64,000 nt of DNA from Neonectria sp. B-13 (taxonomy: Eukaryota; Ascomycota; Sordariomycetes; Hypocreales; Nectriaceae), in assembly GCA_002682825.1 (NCBI GenBank), contig NOKP01000010.1, forward strand, positions 186,001-250,000, read 5' to 3'. Positions 44,777-56,189 of this stretch are shown here, in pieces. Under the pieces are notes generated by a model. It was not told where the DNA came from. It searched no databases and saw only the letters and a list, made by a program, of their open reading frames with translations. How positions within the stretch are numbered: the stretch's first letter is position 1; every line of letters starts with the position of its first letter. Position numbers and translations under genes: made by a program.

Positions 44777-46661
44777 CTAGCTGAGATTGACCGCCTTTGC
44801 CAACATGTACGTTTGATGGTCGGGGTCCGGTTCTTCAGGGTGCGAGGAAATGGGTTCAACAGGGGCGACCTTGCCCTCGTGCTTCAGACACGGCGGCAGC
44901 GACTCGCCCAGCGCCTCGCCGTGGTTGTTCCTGGGGTGATAGTTGGCGTCGTTGCGCAGCCGCCAGCAGAGCGACTCGTGGAGCACCGCGTCCGGTGGGA
45001 TGTCGCGCGCCGCGCCGCCGTTCAGCGGGAAGCGGACGTTCACCCACTCGTTTTTCATGAGTTCCCAGCGGGTGATGAATGGCAATCGTTCTGTTGGAGT
45101 TGGAATTGGAATTAGCAGTGTGCGGATTTGGGTGGAAATGTGGAAATGTGGAAATGTGCTTACCCATGAATTTCCACAACAGCACCGTGAAGAAGCTGGT
45201 GCCGCAGCCGAAGCTGAGCGAGTCGTGAATGACCCCCTGGAGCGCCTGTTGCTTTTTCTTCTGGAACCGCTTCTTGAAGCCCTTGACGCTCTTGCACCAC
45301 TTGACCGCCGCCGACGTGTCCTTCTCGCCGACGAGCTCGAGCTCCCGGATCATCCAAGCTAGCGGGATGTCGCTCATCTGGAACGGGTCTTTGCGGATGT
45401 CCCTGCTGGGCTCCTTGGCCTTGCGGGTCGTCCAGACGTTCTTGATGCGCTGCCAGAACGACGTCTTGGTGGTGGTGTCAAGAGGCTCATCCACGGCGGC
45501 TGGCCAGCCGCCGCCGACGTCGCCGTGGCAGCCTGGGAACCAGACCTCCTTGATGTCCTCGTGGCTGTGCGCCGAGTCGCGGATGTCCTGCGCCAGCAGA
45601 GCGGCCTTGAACTTGACGCGCCGCTCGTCGACGGCAACGGCGTGCCGGACAAAGTCGGCCGTTCCCTGCACCGGCACCGGCACCGGCGTCTTCCGCTCCA
45701 GAACTGCGACCGAGTTCACGCAGTCCCAGATCCCAAGGAAGTAGACCTTGATGTTGCTCTCCTCGAGCTCTCCGCAGTGCACCGTCTGCTCCTTGCGGCA
45801 GAACGTGTAGCTGAAGGCCGCAATCTCGTTGCGTGCCCTCCAGTACTTGTGTCCGTGATGCACTGGTTCCTCACCGTCCTCGCCCTCCTCGCCGTCGCCG
45901 TTTGCGTGCGGCTCGACCTCGCCTGGCAGCCGTTCAGTGTCACCCAGCACGGGCTCAACCTCTTCTCCGCCTACGGGGGCCTTCTTGCGCGCTTTCTTCA
46001 CTTTATGGGGACGAGAAACCAAATCATCGTCGATCTCGCCAGCAAGGTATCGCTGGTAGAGGCGGTATGCAAAGGGGACCATCTCCTCATTGCCCTTGCA
46101 GAGTAGCCCGACGGTGTTGATCATACGGGCCAGGAATTTGGCCGTGAATGCGCCGCGACTGAACCCAAACATGTAGATCTTGTCGCCCTGTACATCTCGT
46201 GGGTCAGTAACAACAGCCTGCTGTTTTTCTGGGGGTCATTCTTACGGAGTCGTAGTATCGCATCAAAAACCTGTAGCCACCTATGACGTGCGCGTCAAAG
46301 GTCGTGCCAATGCCTTGGTCGATTGTTTGCGAGATAGAACTTCGCACCTCACCAAGCCATGACTTGTTCACGGAGGTCTCGTTGGGATCATAAGTGCCGA
46401 TACCAGCTGTCGACCATGTAAGCGAGGGAAGCATTGGACAGGCGAAACGGACTTACTCTGGTAGTAATGGTACTGGTTAGGATCATTGCGGTCCAGCTTG
46501 TTCAGGATTTTGACTACGTTGGTATCGGCATTGGATCCAGTGAACGAGTTGCCAGTACCGTCGAAGCAAAGGACGAGCTTCTTAGGCTCCGGGGCTTGTT
46601 GCGGTCCCGGCTTAGCAGGCACGGTACCCCTCGGGACCTCGCCATTACGGGCGTTGGACAT
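44777..46661 (-). CDS. DUF2235 (Tle1-type) alpha/beta-hydrolase, putative phospholipase
   Basis: On the minus strand, exons 46661-46457, 46406-46246, 46187-45164 and 45090-44777 give 567 aa. The start region [23 protein letters not shown] is the DUF2235 signature. The nucleophile elbow GFSRGAF has Ser132. Asp277 in [10 protein letters not shown] and His343 in [11 protein letters not shown] complete a probable catalytic triad. An acidic, Lys-rich insert (about residues 185-230) interrupts the domain. Bacterial relatives (Tle1) are phospholipases; fungal members are largely uncharacterised, so substrate is inferred. No signal peptide or clear TM helix is seen, so it is probably cytosolic. It is divergent from the dioxygenase/P450 gene at 48159. 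Confidence 0.88.
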
Positions 46662-48158
46662 TTTGGCGGCAAAGGTGGAGGATGCAGGAGCTGGTAAGAT
46701 GAAGAGTGCTTGGGATATCTTTGTTTACAGCTCGGTGAGGTAAGGGGTCCTTATTCTCGGGGCACAGAGGCTCCATTTATCGACTATTTTGCAGGCCATC
46801 GTTTCCTCCTTGCACTGCCAATATTGCCAGTACATTCTGTCAATCCCAATCAAGTGCGGCATCGGAACCTCACCCCTGGTTCTCATTCCTCACATCCCCA
46901 GAACGTCATTGTTTCGGCGAACACGAGACCAGAGCGCCAATCACATATAGACCAGATATGGTGGTCAGACAGGCTTCCATAGCTTCACACCTTCAAGGTA
47001 CAACAAAGTGATACTCATGCCGCATTCTCAGGTCATCTCTCCCATATCCGTTGACCTCCAGCAACCACAAAGCGGTCAGTTACCCCGTTCTGCCAGCCAC
47101 GAGAGATCTGCGAGGTTAGTGGCAAAGAACGGGCGCACACCAATGTTTTCCTTACATGTCCCGTTTGATTTAGGACGAGCACGACCACTCGCAGGGTGGG
47201 ACAGGAATGAGGAGGCCGAGACAGGGTCCAAGGATCGGAAGAGGCGAGGAGGAAGAGTTGCCTGTCTCAGGGCTCAGGCAGCCACAAACCGGCCAGCTTG
47301 CCCAGCTTGATAGCTACCCTGAAAGACGGCTGAGAAAGGGTTCAGCTTAGTGATAATGATAACTGATCAAACAGGCAGGTCCGAGCTCACTGCCGCCTCG
47401 AGAGTTCTCGGCCGACCACTGCAGAACAATGCAGCGGCAGCTCCGCCTCCGCATCCCCATTTCATCCACCAGGCAATTGACAGTAAGTACACAATACTTT
47501 AAAGTGGGACTTTTTGAGGCTTATGAATAACCCAACCTTGGGCTTACTTGCATACGACCTGTTGGAATGTCTCGGCCGCCCGAGCGAATGCGACCGTCTC
47601 ATGCGGGCGGCGGGTGCAAACAAACACTGCCCGTGCTCCCACCAAGTTGATATCCCCTTGGCCTCTCTTTGGCCAATTCCATCTGCCGCCTGCCGCCTGC
47701 CAATGACGCGGCATGTGATGACCTTTGAACCACATCGCGCAGCCGGACCGATCCGTAACCAGCCGTCTGCATCAATTCATGCGACGACCAGACTTGATCA
47801 GCATCGTCGACTCCGACGTGGCTGTGGCACATCCTCCCTCAATTGACTGATTGGCCACCGTTCAGTGTCTCTGCCTGTTTTCTTGCCGCTTCGTGGGACT
47901 TTCAGCTGCTAGTTTGTGAGTGGCGGTCTGTGAGCATGTGCCGACTGCAGAGCGGCAGCTTCACGCCACCGAGTTGCGCATCGCGTTGCAAATCGAGGGC
48001 GATCCTCGTATTGCTCTGGATGGGTCGGCGGAGACGCTCGCCTTCAGTATAAATGGCCGTGTTGGAAAGGCTTTGCTGTTGGAACTCGATCCAGCTCTCT
48101 ACCTCCGCAGCTCTCTGCCAGGCTTTTCTACACCTACGACTAGACCTCAGACACAACC
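46662..48158. promoter_or_regulatory. Divergent promoter region between DUF2235 and Ppo-type genes
   Basis: 1.5 kb with no supported gene. TATAAAT at 48048-48054 lies 105 bp upstream of the dioxygenase start and is a good TATA-box candidate. The remainder shows no clear element. Confidence 0.5.
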
Positions 48159-51100
48159 ATGTCCGTCAACGAAAAGTACCAGGCTGGCGAGTCATACGGA
48201 ACGGCGCGAAAGTCGTCTACCAACCTCCTGGATGACCCTTTGAAGCTTGCTACAGATCTCTTGAAAGACTATTCCGGCCTTCGGAGCCAGGTGTCCGTGC
48301 AAGATGTGGCAGGCCTCATCAAGGAGCTGTTGCAAAAGGGACAGCCTCTAGATGATAAGAAGGGGTAAGTGGCACATGCTACCTGCACTGAGATTGAGCA
48401 ACTCTGACGAGACGTAGCACCACCGAGCTGTTGATTGGCATTCTTACCTCTCTCCCTTCCACCTCCGAGGCCAGAGTCCAGATCACCAACAAGCTCATCG
48501 ACAAGCTCTGGGACACTCTTCAGCACCCGCCGCTGAGCTATGTCGGCGGCGATGTCAAGTTTGACATCATCAACGCGGACGGGTCTACCGACCAAGGCGA
48601 CCCCAAGCCTGTCGATGTCATTGAATTCAAGGCCCCGGACAGTGACATTACTCTGCGAGAGCAGATCCCACAAGCGCCCGATGGCTACCATCAGTACCGG
48701 ATGCCTGACGGAAGTTTCAACAACATCCTCGCACCCAACCTGGGGAAGGCGGGCACACCCTACGCCAAGACGGTCAGAACCGAAAAGCGTCTTCACGGTG
48801 TCAAGCCCGATCCGGGTCTGCTTTTTGACCTTTTGATGGCTCGCAGCGACAGTACCTTCCAGGAGAATGCAGCTGGCATCTCGTCCATGCTCTTCTACCA
48901 TGCATCCATCATCATCCACGATATCTTCCGAACCAACCGTACGAACATGAACAAGTCTGATACCTCGTCGTATCTTGACCTGGCACCACTGTACGGCTCG
49001 TCTCTCAAGGACCAGTTGGAGATCCGCACCATGAAAGAGGGCAAGCTGAAGCCAGACACCTTCCACGAGAAACGTCTTCTCGGGCAGCCTGCAGGCGTAA
49101 ACGTCATGTTGGTCCTGTACAGCCGCTTCCACAACTATGTTTGTGATATCTTGCTCAAGATCAATGAGAATGGTCGCTTCACGCTGGCATGCGGGGCCAA
49201 CCCCAGCATCCAGGACAAGGTCAAGGCTGTTGCCAAGCAGGACCACGACCTCTTCAACGTTGCTCGTCTGATTGTCGGCGGCCTATACGTCAACATTTGC
49301 TTGCACGACTACCTGCGCGGCATCACCAACACGCACCACTCCAAGAGCGACTGGACCTTGGACCCGCGTGTTGAGATCGACAAGCAGTTTGATGCCGAGG
49401 GCGTGCCTCGCGGCATCGGCAACCAGGTCAGCGTCGAGTTCAACCTTCTGTACCGGTTCCACTCGTGCATCTCCAAGAAGGACGAGCAATGGATCAACAG
49501 CTTCTTCCTCAAGCTCTTCCCGGGTCGTAACCCAGACGACCTGGCCAACGTCAGCTGGGTGGAGCTCGGCCAGGCCCTGCAAACCTTTGAGCAGAACACT
49601 CCCAAGGATCCTAGCGTTCGCACATTTGACGGCCTACAGCGACAAGCGGACGGCACGTTCAAGGACGATGACCTTTCTCGCATTCTCAAGGAGGCCATGG
49701 ATGATCCTGCCGGCCGCTTTGGCGCCCGTATGGTCCCTAAGGCACTCAAGATCGTCGAGATCCTTGGTATCAACCAGGCCCGCAAGTGGCAGGTGTCGTC
49801 ACTGAACGAGTTCCGTAAGTTCTTTGGGCTCAAGGAATATGCAGCGTTCAAGGACATCAGCTCGGACCCAGAAATCGCCAACATCCTTGAGAGGTTGTAC
49901 ACGGATCCCGACATGGTTGAGCTTTACCCTGGTCTCATGATCGAGGACATCAAGCCCCCCCGCAATGCTGGCAGCGGCATCTGTCCCACTTACTCGGTTG
50001 GTCGAGCTGTGCTCTCCGACGCCATTACCCTCGTGCGTTCAGATAGGTTCAACACTCTGGACTACACAGTCTCGAACCTGACCAGCTGGGGTTACAACGA
50101 GGTGCAGCAGGACGTCAAGACGCTGGGAGGGTCGATGCTGTACAAGCTCATCCAGCGAGGCCTTCCTGGCTGGTTCCCGTTCAACTCGGTTGCCGTCATG
50201 CAGCCCATGTACACGAAGAAGGCCAACGAGGCTATTGCCCGAGAATTCGGCACAATCGACCAGTACACGCTTGACGACCCCAAGCCGCCGCCAAAGGCCG
50301 TCGTGGTTTTCACGAACAACTCTATCAAGGAGGCCCTCGGCAGCCCTAAGAAGTTTGTCGTCCCCTGGCTCAAGGCCATCAATGCCTTGTTCCCAGGGAA
50401 GAAGGACTTGGGCTGGTTCATGCTAGCGGGCGACGAGCCTCGCAACTACGAGCACCGCTCCAATATGGTCAAGGCCATGGGCAAGGTGCCTAACCTGCAC
50501 AATGCGGTGCACGAGTTTGTCCAGCGTGTGGGCTCCGATTTGATCCAGAAGGAGACCTTCAAACTCAAAGAAGGCCTTAACCAGATCGATCTGATCCGCG
50601 ACGTTGCCATCCCTCTGAATGCCAGGCTGCTCGCCGACATGTTCTACTTCGACTTGAACAGTGATGAGAACCCGCAAGGTACTCTCGGGACCTCCGCGCT
50701 CTACCGAGCGCTTCTCGACATCCGCATCTGGGGCGTCAACAACAACGACCCTGCCCAGGCCTGGAACCGCCGCCGTCGTGCGCAGGAGGGCGCCAAGGTC
50801 ATCATCGACTCCACCCGCAAGCTCGTCGACGAGGTCTCTTTCGGCCGCGGCTTAGGATTCGGCGTCATGTCAGCCGTGTCCAATGTGATGTCTCGGAAGG
50901 CTTATCTGAAGAAGAACTCTCTGCGATCATGCGGCGTCAAGTTGGTTGAAGAGATGCTGGCCCAGGGCGCCACGGCTGAGCATGTTGTGGATGACCTGTG
51001 GCTCACGGCCTTTGGTGGCATTGGCGTTCCGGTCACTTCGGTGAGTGATTACTCGTGATGGATTCGCGCCTTGAAGCAGTTTCGGATGCTAACAGTGCCT

Positions 51101-51870
51101 AGTTTTACGAAGTGATGGAGTTCTTCCTTCGCCCCGAAAACGCCTCCATCTGGGCTGAAGTCCAGAACCTCGCCAGCAAGAACGATGAAGCTGCGCTGCA
51201 TGCCTACGTTAGCGAGGCTCAGCGTCTCACGAGCACGCAGCGCAACGTGCGTGTCGCGACGCAGCCGGCGGTGCTGGAGGGCAAGACCATCCAGCCGGGC
51301 AACCTCGTTGTCATGATGCTTGTAAGTTCTCAGAGCGACTGGTCGCACACTATTCCCCCCTCTCCCCTCTCTTGAGCAATACGTGAGATTCTAACCCCAT
51401 TCAAGGGCGAGGCTGGTCGCAACCCATCAGATATCGCCAACGCGGACAAGTTTGATCCAACTCGCAAGGCGGAGTCTGTCACTGCCTTCAGCTACGGTCA
51501 GCACGAGTGTATAGCCAAGGACGTAGCGCTCGCTTTCATGACAGGCCTGGTGAAGCTTGTGGCCGATCTCAAGAAGCTGCGTCCCGCGCCGGGCCAGATG
51601 GGCCAGGTCAAGACGATCCGCGTCGGTTCTGAGAAGGCATATCTCAACGACAGCTGGTCTTACCTCGGCTTTGATGCTAGCAGTAAGTTTGCCTTCTTTT
51701 CTTCTTCCCTCTGGTTATGATTCAAATCTGACATTCTAATAGCCTGGAAACTCCACTTCGATGGCCATGGAAAGGGTAACTTCGAGGGTGAGAGGGAGCC
51801 TACCAAGACCACGTCGTTGGAGCAGTATTACTATTTGCTTCAGAAGCGCAAGGAAGCTTTCACTAGCTAG
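48159..51870 (+). CDS. Fatty-acid dioxygenase-cytochrome P450 fusion (Ppo / linoleate diol synthase family)
   Basis: Exons 48159-48364, 48418-51040, 51103-51321, 51406-51682 and 51743-51870 give 1150 aa. The N-terminal haem peroxidase-like domain (about residues 120-650) oxygenates C18 fatty acids. Visible are the distal His236 in IIIHDIF, the SDTSSYLDLAPLYG block, and Tyr414 and proximal His417 in LLYRFHSC. The C-terminal P450-like domain normally rearranges the hydroperoxide. It has ExxR (Glu981, Arg984 in EAQRLTS) and the haem-thiolate Cys1051 in SYGQHECIAK. In the I-helix region (GGIGVPVTSFYEV, about 935-947) I do not see the Asn-x-x-Gln pair expected of diol synthases, so the product (diol, allene oxide or simple hydroperoxide) is open. 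Products of this family act as oxylipin signals in sporulation and host contact. Length is normal for the family. Confidence 0.93.
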
Positions 51871-53097
51871 TTTCAGATATCTCTAAGCTGAAGAAGAATG
51901 GTCCAGCAAACGAGGGCCCGAAATATGACCAGCGCTGTTGAGAATTCATACAAGTCGTCGAGCTGCCAAGAGGTGATTGTCTGAAAAGCATAGATGTGGT
52001 GAACGTAGACTTGGCCCTTAGGACAGGTGGACCTCTACGAGGGGAAACCCAAAAGCTGTCCGCCTCACTTCGGGCTGTTGATATATTTGTGACTTAAGTG
52101 ACGGCGATCTGATGGGTAACTCGGGATGCAGATGAGATGATGTGTCTGCCTCTGTCCATCCCCGTGTGCTGCTCTATGGTCTTTCTACTCCAAATAGCAC
52201 CCACAATCCCACCATGAGGGCGATCTCGAGGAAGAATAGACGACGAGTGATCTTATGGCTTTGGGAAATACTTTGTCACGCAGGGCTTATCTGTATACAT
52301 ACTCCTTCAGCGGGCGGGCCCATGACGCCAAAGTGAAAGGCAAGCTGTGGAAGTTGTGCAAAAGGCAACACGTCGAAATGTTTAATGAGGGTAGAATATT
52401 GATGAGGACTGAATACTTGTCGTACTAGAAGAAGTCCTTACCAGGAAGTATAGGTAGGAATCCCTGCCGCGCAGAAAGGGAGCTAGGTGAGTAGTTATGG
52501 ATATTCAGTTGCAGAACAGAGCCTGTATTTATTTAATCTTTACCTACAGGTGCCTAGCAAGCCAAGTCAGCTCCCTTTTGGATGATCCCTGATTGGTAGT
52601 TCCGCAGAGCTTTGCTGGGATTGCTCCTGCTGATCTCTTCGCAAAGCTCCATGCGTAAATGAGACATGCCCCCTTGCTTCAGAGCTTCGGAAATACCGAC
52701 GTCACCCGGCCAGCCACGGTAACTCCATCCTTCATCTTCTTGTTATGCAACCTGACTTAATACCTTAGTAAACTGCTATAAGACGTCAAAATGTACAAAC
52801 AGGGCCTGCTACTTAATGTTTGAACTCCCTCTAAACTAGTAACAAAATGGCTGGAAAACGGGCTTGATGTGATACTTGGTCTGGGTACTAATGGTAATTT
52901 CGAAGTCTCTACTGAGAATAGTTGCAATGTGGGTTTTAGGAATCGTGGGCACATTTCACTTCTACATTACTTCGGAGCTTTTCGATTGTGAATCTCTAAC
53001 TGACTCAGATATTGAATAATCAATTAATATATTCATTATACATACAAGACTAGTATCAAAGCCTGTATAAATCTTGAGCAAAGCCTGTACCTCGACA
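51871..53097. other. Intergenic, 3' flanks of two convergent genes
   Basis: No supported gene. It holds the 3' sides of the plus-strand dioxygenase gene and the minus-strand Ser/Thr-rich gene. Sequence near 53010-53050 is AT-rich and could hold a polyadenylation region. Confidence 0.4.
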
Positions 53098-55433
53098 TTA
53101 ACCATCGTGATGGCAGTTGGTGCAATAGTTCAGCGTGATGCTGCACGAATTTGAAAGATAGGCAGAACCACATTTGTCTACGCCATTGTTTTCCTTCATG
53201 TACGCAACACTAATGGAGTTGTTAGAACAGGTCAAATTAGAATCTCGAGAGGGGATGGAGTTTGTTGACTTACGCGTCCTTGATTAGTCGGCCGCTCATG
53301 CCAATGCCATAATCATCGCACTTGAACTGCGCCGTGCAACCAGCCTGTCCAAATGTGGCAGCCACAATGATACCCGATTTGATCCTGGAATAACGAGATA
53401 CGTAGTCCGTGTAGATCGTGTCGTCCTCGAACTGCTCATAAGCTCGTTGACATGCATCGTCAACGCTGTGGCACTGGCTCGAGCCCTTGTTGTTCGCATC
53501 GGTCTGAGTCGGCACCGGAGTTGACAGCGTGACGGGCGTACCCGCACCGTACGTCATCGTGACTTTGATTCCGGTGTAGACCTCCCCGTATGAATAGACA
53601 CGGGAGGGATAAGACAGAACGACACCGTTCTCAGTCAGGGTGACAGGCTCAGCTACGGGTCCTTGGGTGACGGGCGGCTGCACCGCGGTCGTCACCGTGG
53701 GGATCTCAGAGGGAAAGGTGCTGTACTCGGCACACTGCCCTGAAATAAGGGTAGCAGTGGCAAAGAACGTTTGGCCTCCGGTTGTGGTGGAGCATTGGCA
53801 GTAAGGGGTAGCAACATTGGGGCCTCCGTGGTTCACACAGGGGTAGTAAGTGCGCTCTGGAGCCTCCGAAGTGGTTTGCGTAGTTGATTCTGCGGTGGTG
53901 GTACTGGGAACTGTCTGAGTGGAATCAGTCGTGGTCTCGGAGTCCGTTGTGGTGGTGAGGGTTTCGGTGGTAGCAGTGGTCTCGGAGCTGAGGGTCTCAG
54001 ATGACTCGATGGCCGTTGATGAGCTGACTGTCTCCGTTGTTGTCGAGTCAGAAGTCAGGTCGGTGCTTCTGGTTACCGTCAAAAGAGTGCTAGGTGCTGA
54101 AGTCGATTCGGCTGAGGTAGTCGTTGTCGTTTCGGCCGAGGTAGCTGTGGTCGAGGTCGCATCGAGGCCACCTCCGGTTTGCAAAGCGCAAGCCATGATA
54201 GGAAGCTCGAACTCAGACATGCAGCCCAGTTCAGGGACCTGAGACTCAGCAAGTGCTGATACAATTTCGTCTGAACCGCCTGCTGCTTCAGTCACCCTGT
54301 CATAGTAAAACGTAGGAGATGGGTATTCGCTGGTGGTTGTGGTAGTCTCCGTAGTTGTCGTTGACTCTTCCGTGGTTGTCGTTGACTCTGCCGTGGTCGA
54401 TGACTCCTCAGTCGTCGAAGAAGCGTTATCTTCCGTGCTGGAAGGTTCGTTCTCCTCGGTGGTTTTGTCATCGTCATCTTCATCGTCCTTTTCCGTCTCT
54501 TCAATGTCCTGCTTGACCTGCGTCATGGCAGATGACACGGCCGCCGCCGTTGCCGCTCCGGGGGTGGAAACAGCACCGACAAGGCTGCTCGCAGCACCTC
54601 CGAGAGAACTAATGAGACCTCCAAACCCTGCGACACCACCTCCGATTCCAATTACAACTTAAGAATAGTTAGCTCAAGCAGTTCTGAGACAAGAATAGAG
54701 AATAGAGGGGAAACTCACGGCCCAATGCGTTGTCGGTTGAGTCCTTGGCCTTTTGGGCATTTTCTTGGGTCGGGTTGTTCACATAGATACCCATCAAGGC
54801 GTACGCGTCGTCGGCGGCCTTTTTAGCCTCATCGGTTTGCGCGGCAGGCACATCCTCGGTCTGAGTAGGGGCCTCAGTGACGGTGACGCTTGTGGGCTCC
54901 TCAACAGCGGTCGTCTCCGATGTTGGCTCCGGCAGAGTAGTAGAGTCTGAGCTCGCAATTGACACACTAGACTCAGTGGTAGTCGCCGCCGTGGTCTCAG
55001 TGGTAGCCGTAGTGGTAGTCTCGATGATAGCCTCGGATGTGGTTGTATCAGAAAGAGTAGCAGACGTCAATGTCGTCAGAACCGGCAAAGTGGTCGAGTC
55101 TGAGGTTGGAACCAATACGCTGGACTCAGTCGTAGCCGTAGTCGTAGGTTCGATTATAACTTCGGAAGTTGGGGTGCCGAGGAAAGTGTCACTAGTGCTC
55201 AACTCAATCGCGATCTCAGTGCTGCTGGTATCGATGATAGGGGCAACGCTGCTAGTGAATGAGATACTGCTTGAAGGAGTGTTGATGACGGTTGTCTCCG
55301 GAAGCAACGTAGTTGTGTCCGGCAGCACCGCAACAGTCGTTGTATTGGCAGGGACTATCGGAGCCGGGATAATCTCTTGTCCAAGAGCAAGGAACGGGGC
55401 CACAGCCCCGCTAAGAAGGAGAGACTTTCTCAT
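53098..55433 (-). CDS. Secreted Ser/Thr-rich (mucin-like) protein with Cys-rich C-terminal domain
   Basis: On the minus strand, exons 55433-54719, 54657-53274 and 53209-53098 give 736 aa. A signal peptide (RKSLLLSGAVAPFLALG) covers about residues 1-18. Two Thr/Ser/Glu-rich tracts (20-190 and about 290-540) look heavily O-glycosylated. They are separated by a helical segment and a Gly/Ala-rich patch (IGIGGGVAGFGG). The C-terminal ~170 residues are Cys-rich (CVNHGGPNVATPYCQC, then SSQCHSVDDACQRAYEQF, then GCTAQFKCDDYG). The end, with CGSAYLSNSCSITLNYC in the short third exon, weakly recalls the C-terminal modules of large secreted fungal proteins and the KP4/Hce2 type of fold. That likeness is inferred from memory, and no toxin activity is claimed. 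The role may be wall, adhesion or host contact. Without the third exon the conserved end would be lost. Confidence 0.83.
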
Positions 55434-56189
55434 TGTGTGAACGAGTGGACAGCAGTGTCTGGCTGCTCAGTTGGGAGAAAAGAACGACGGGATAAGCAGA
55501 GATAGATATCAACGGGAAGAGAAACCTCGAACGGTTACGGAGTATCTTGATTATATCCATTCTAGGGACATATGTCCGTAAAGAGTCCGAGTAATCATGT
55601 GCGGACATTGGAGGAGCCGAATCCTTTCGCTTAGATACGAAGGAAGATTTCAATCGCGCCTTACAAGGTGGAACGCGCGGGGCTCAGTGGGATTAGTCTT
55701 CGAAAGATGAAACTCCCAATCTCCAACCCTGGGTTTTGCCCCAGATAAAATCTTCGTGCTGACCGCTTGAGCAACGCACGCGCAGGATGAATGTGGGGTA
55801 CTGGGGCAGTTTATGCACGTCCTGCCAATTTCTCTCCTGATAACACCTGCGTAGGATCGGATCCCTTGACAATACGGTCGGGCCGGTAATACAAGGAGGC
55901 TGACGTAGTACGAACGCATAGTAGTTCGTACTAGGTAGGATCAAACTCATTTGCAAAGTTCCTAATCCAGTGCTGCTATGACTACGTAAAAAAGACCCGT
56001 GTTCCCGTGCCGAAATATCCGCCGACTCCCACAATATCTCTTTATCAGCGCAGTCGGCTTCATATAGCTTTGCCAGCCTTCTTTCCTTGGGTTCTTCGCG
56101 ACACTTGATTATCTTGCAGTCCGAAGCCCGTCCCGCTCTTTTATTTTGTTATCGCACACTCTTTTGATCGATACACCCTAGAAGTCATC
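55434..56189. promoter_or_regulatory. Divergent promoter region of the mucin-like and metallopeptidase genes
   Basis: No gene. It contains the inverted repeat at 55906-55933 described separately. A CT-rich stretch with CTCTTTTATTTTG at about 56135-56160 lies just before the peptidase start. Confidence 0.45.
55906..55933. repeat. Perfect 10-bp inverted repeat
   Basis: TAGTACGAAC (55906-55915) and GTTCGTACTA (55924-55933) are exact inverse complements around an 8-bp loop. Being symmetric and placed between two divergent secreted-protein genes, it could be a dimer binding site. It could equally be a chance or decayed repeat. Confidence 0.85.

Noticed and set aside
45525..46106. 193-codon plus-strand frame
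   Set aside because: Antisense to exon 3 of the DUF2235 gene, whose frame, motifs and splice sites are convincing.
54877..55440. Val/Ser-rich plus-strand frames (also 53919-54242)
   Set aside because: Antisense of the Thr/Ser-rich secreted protein; Thr codons read backwards give Val/Ser/Gly.
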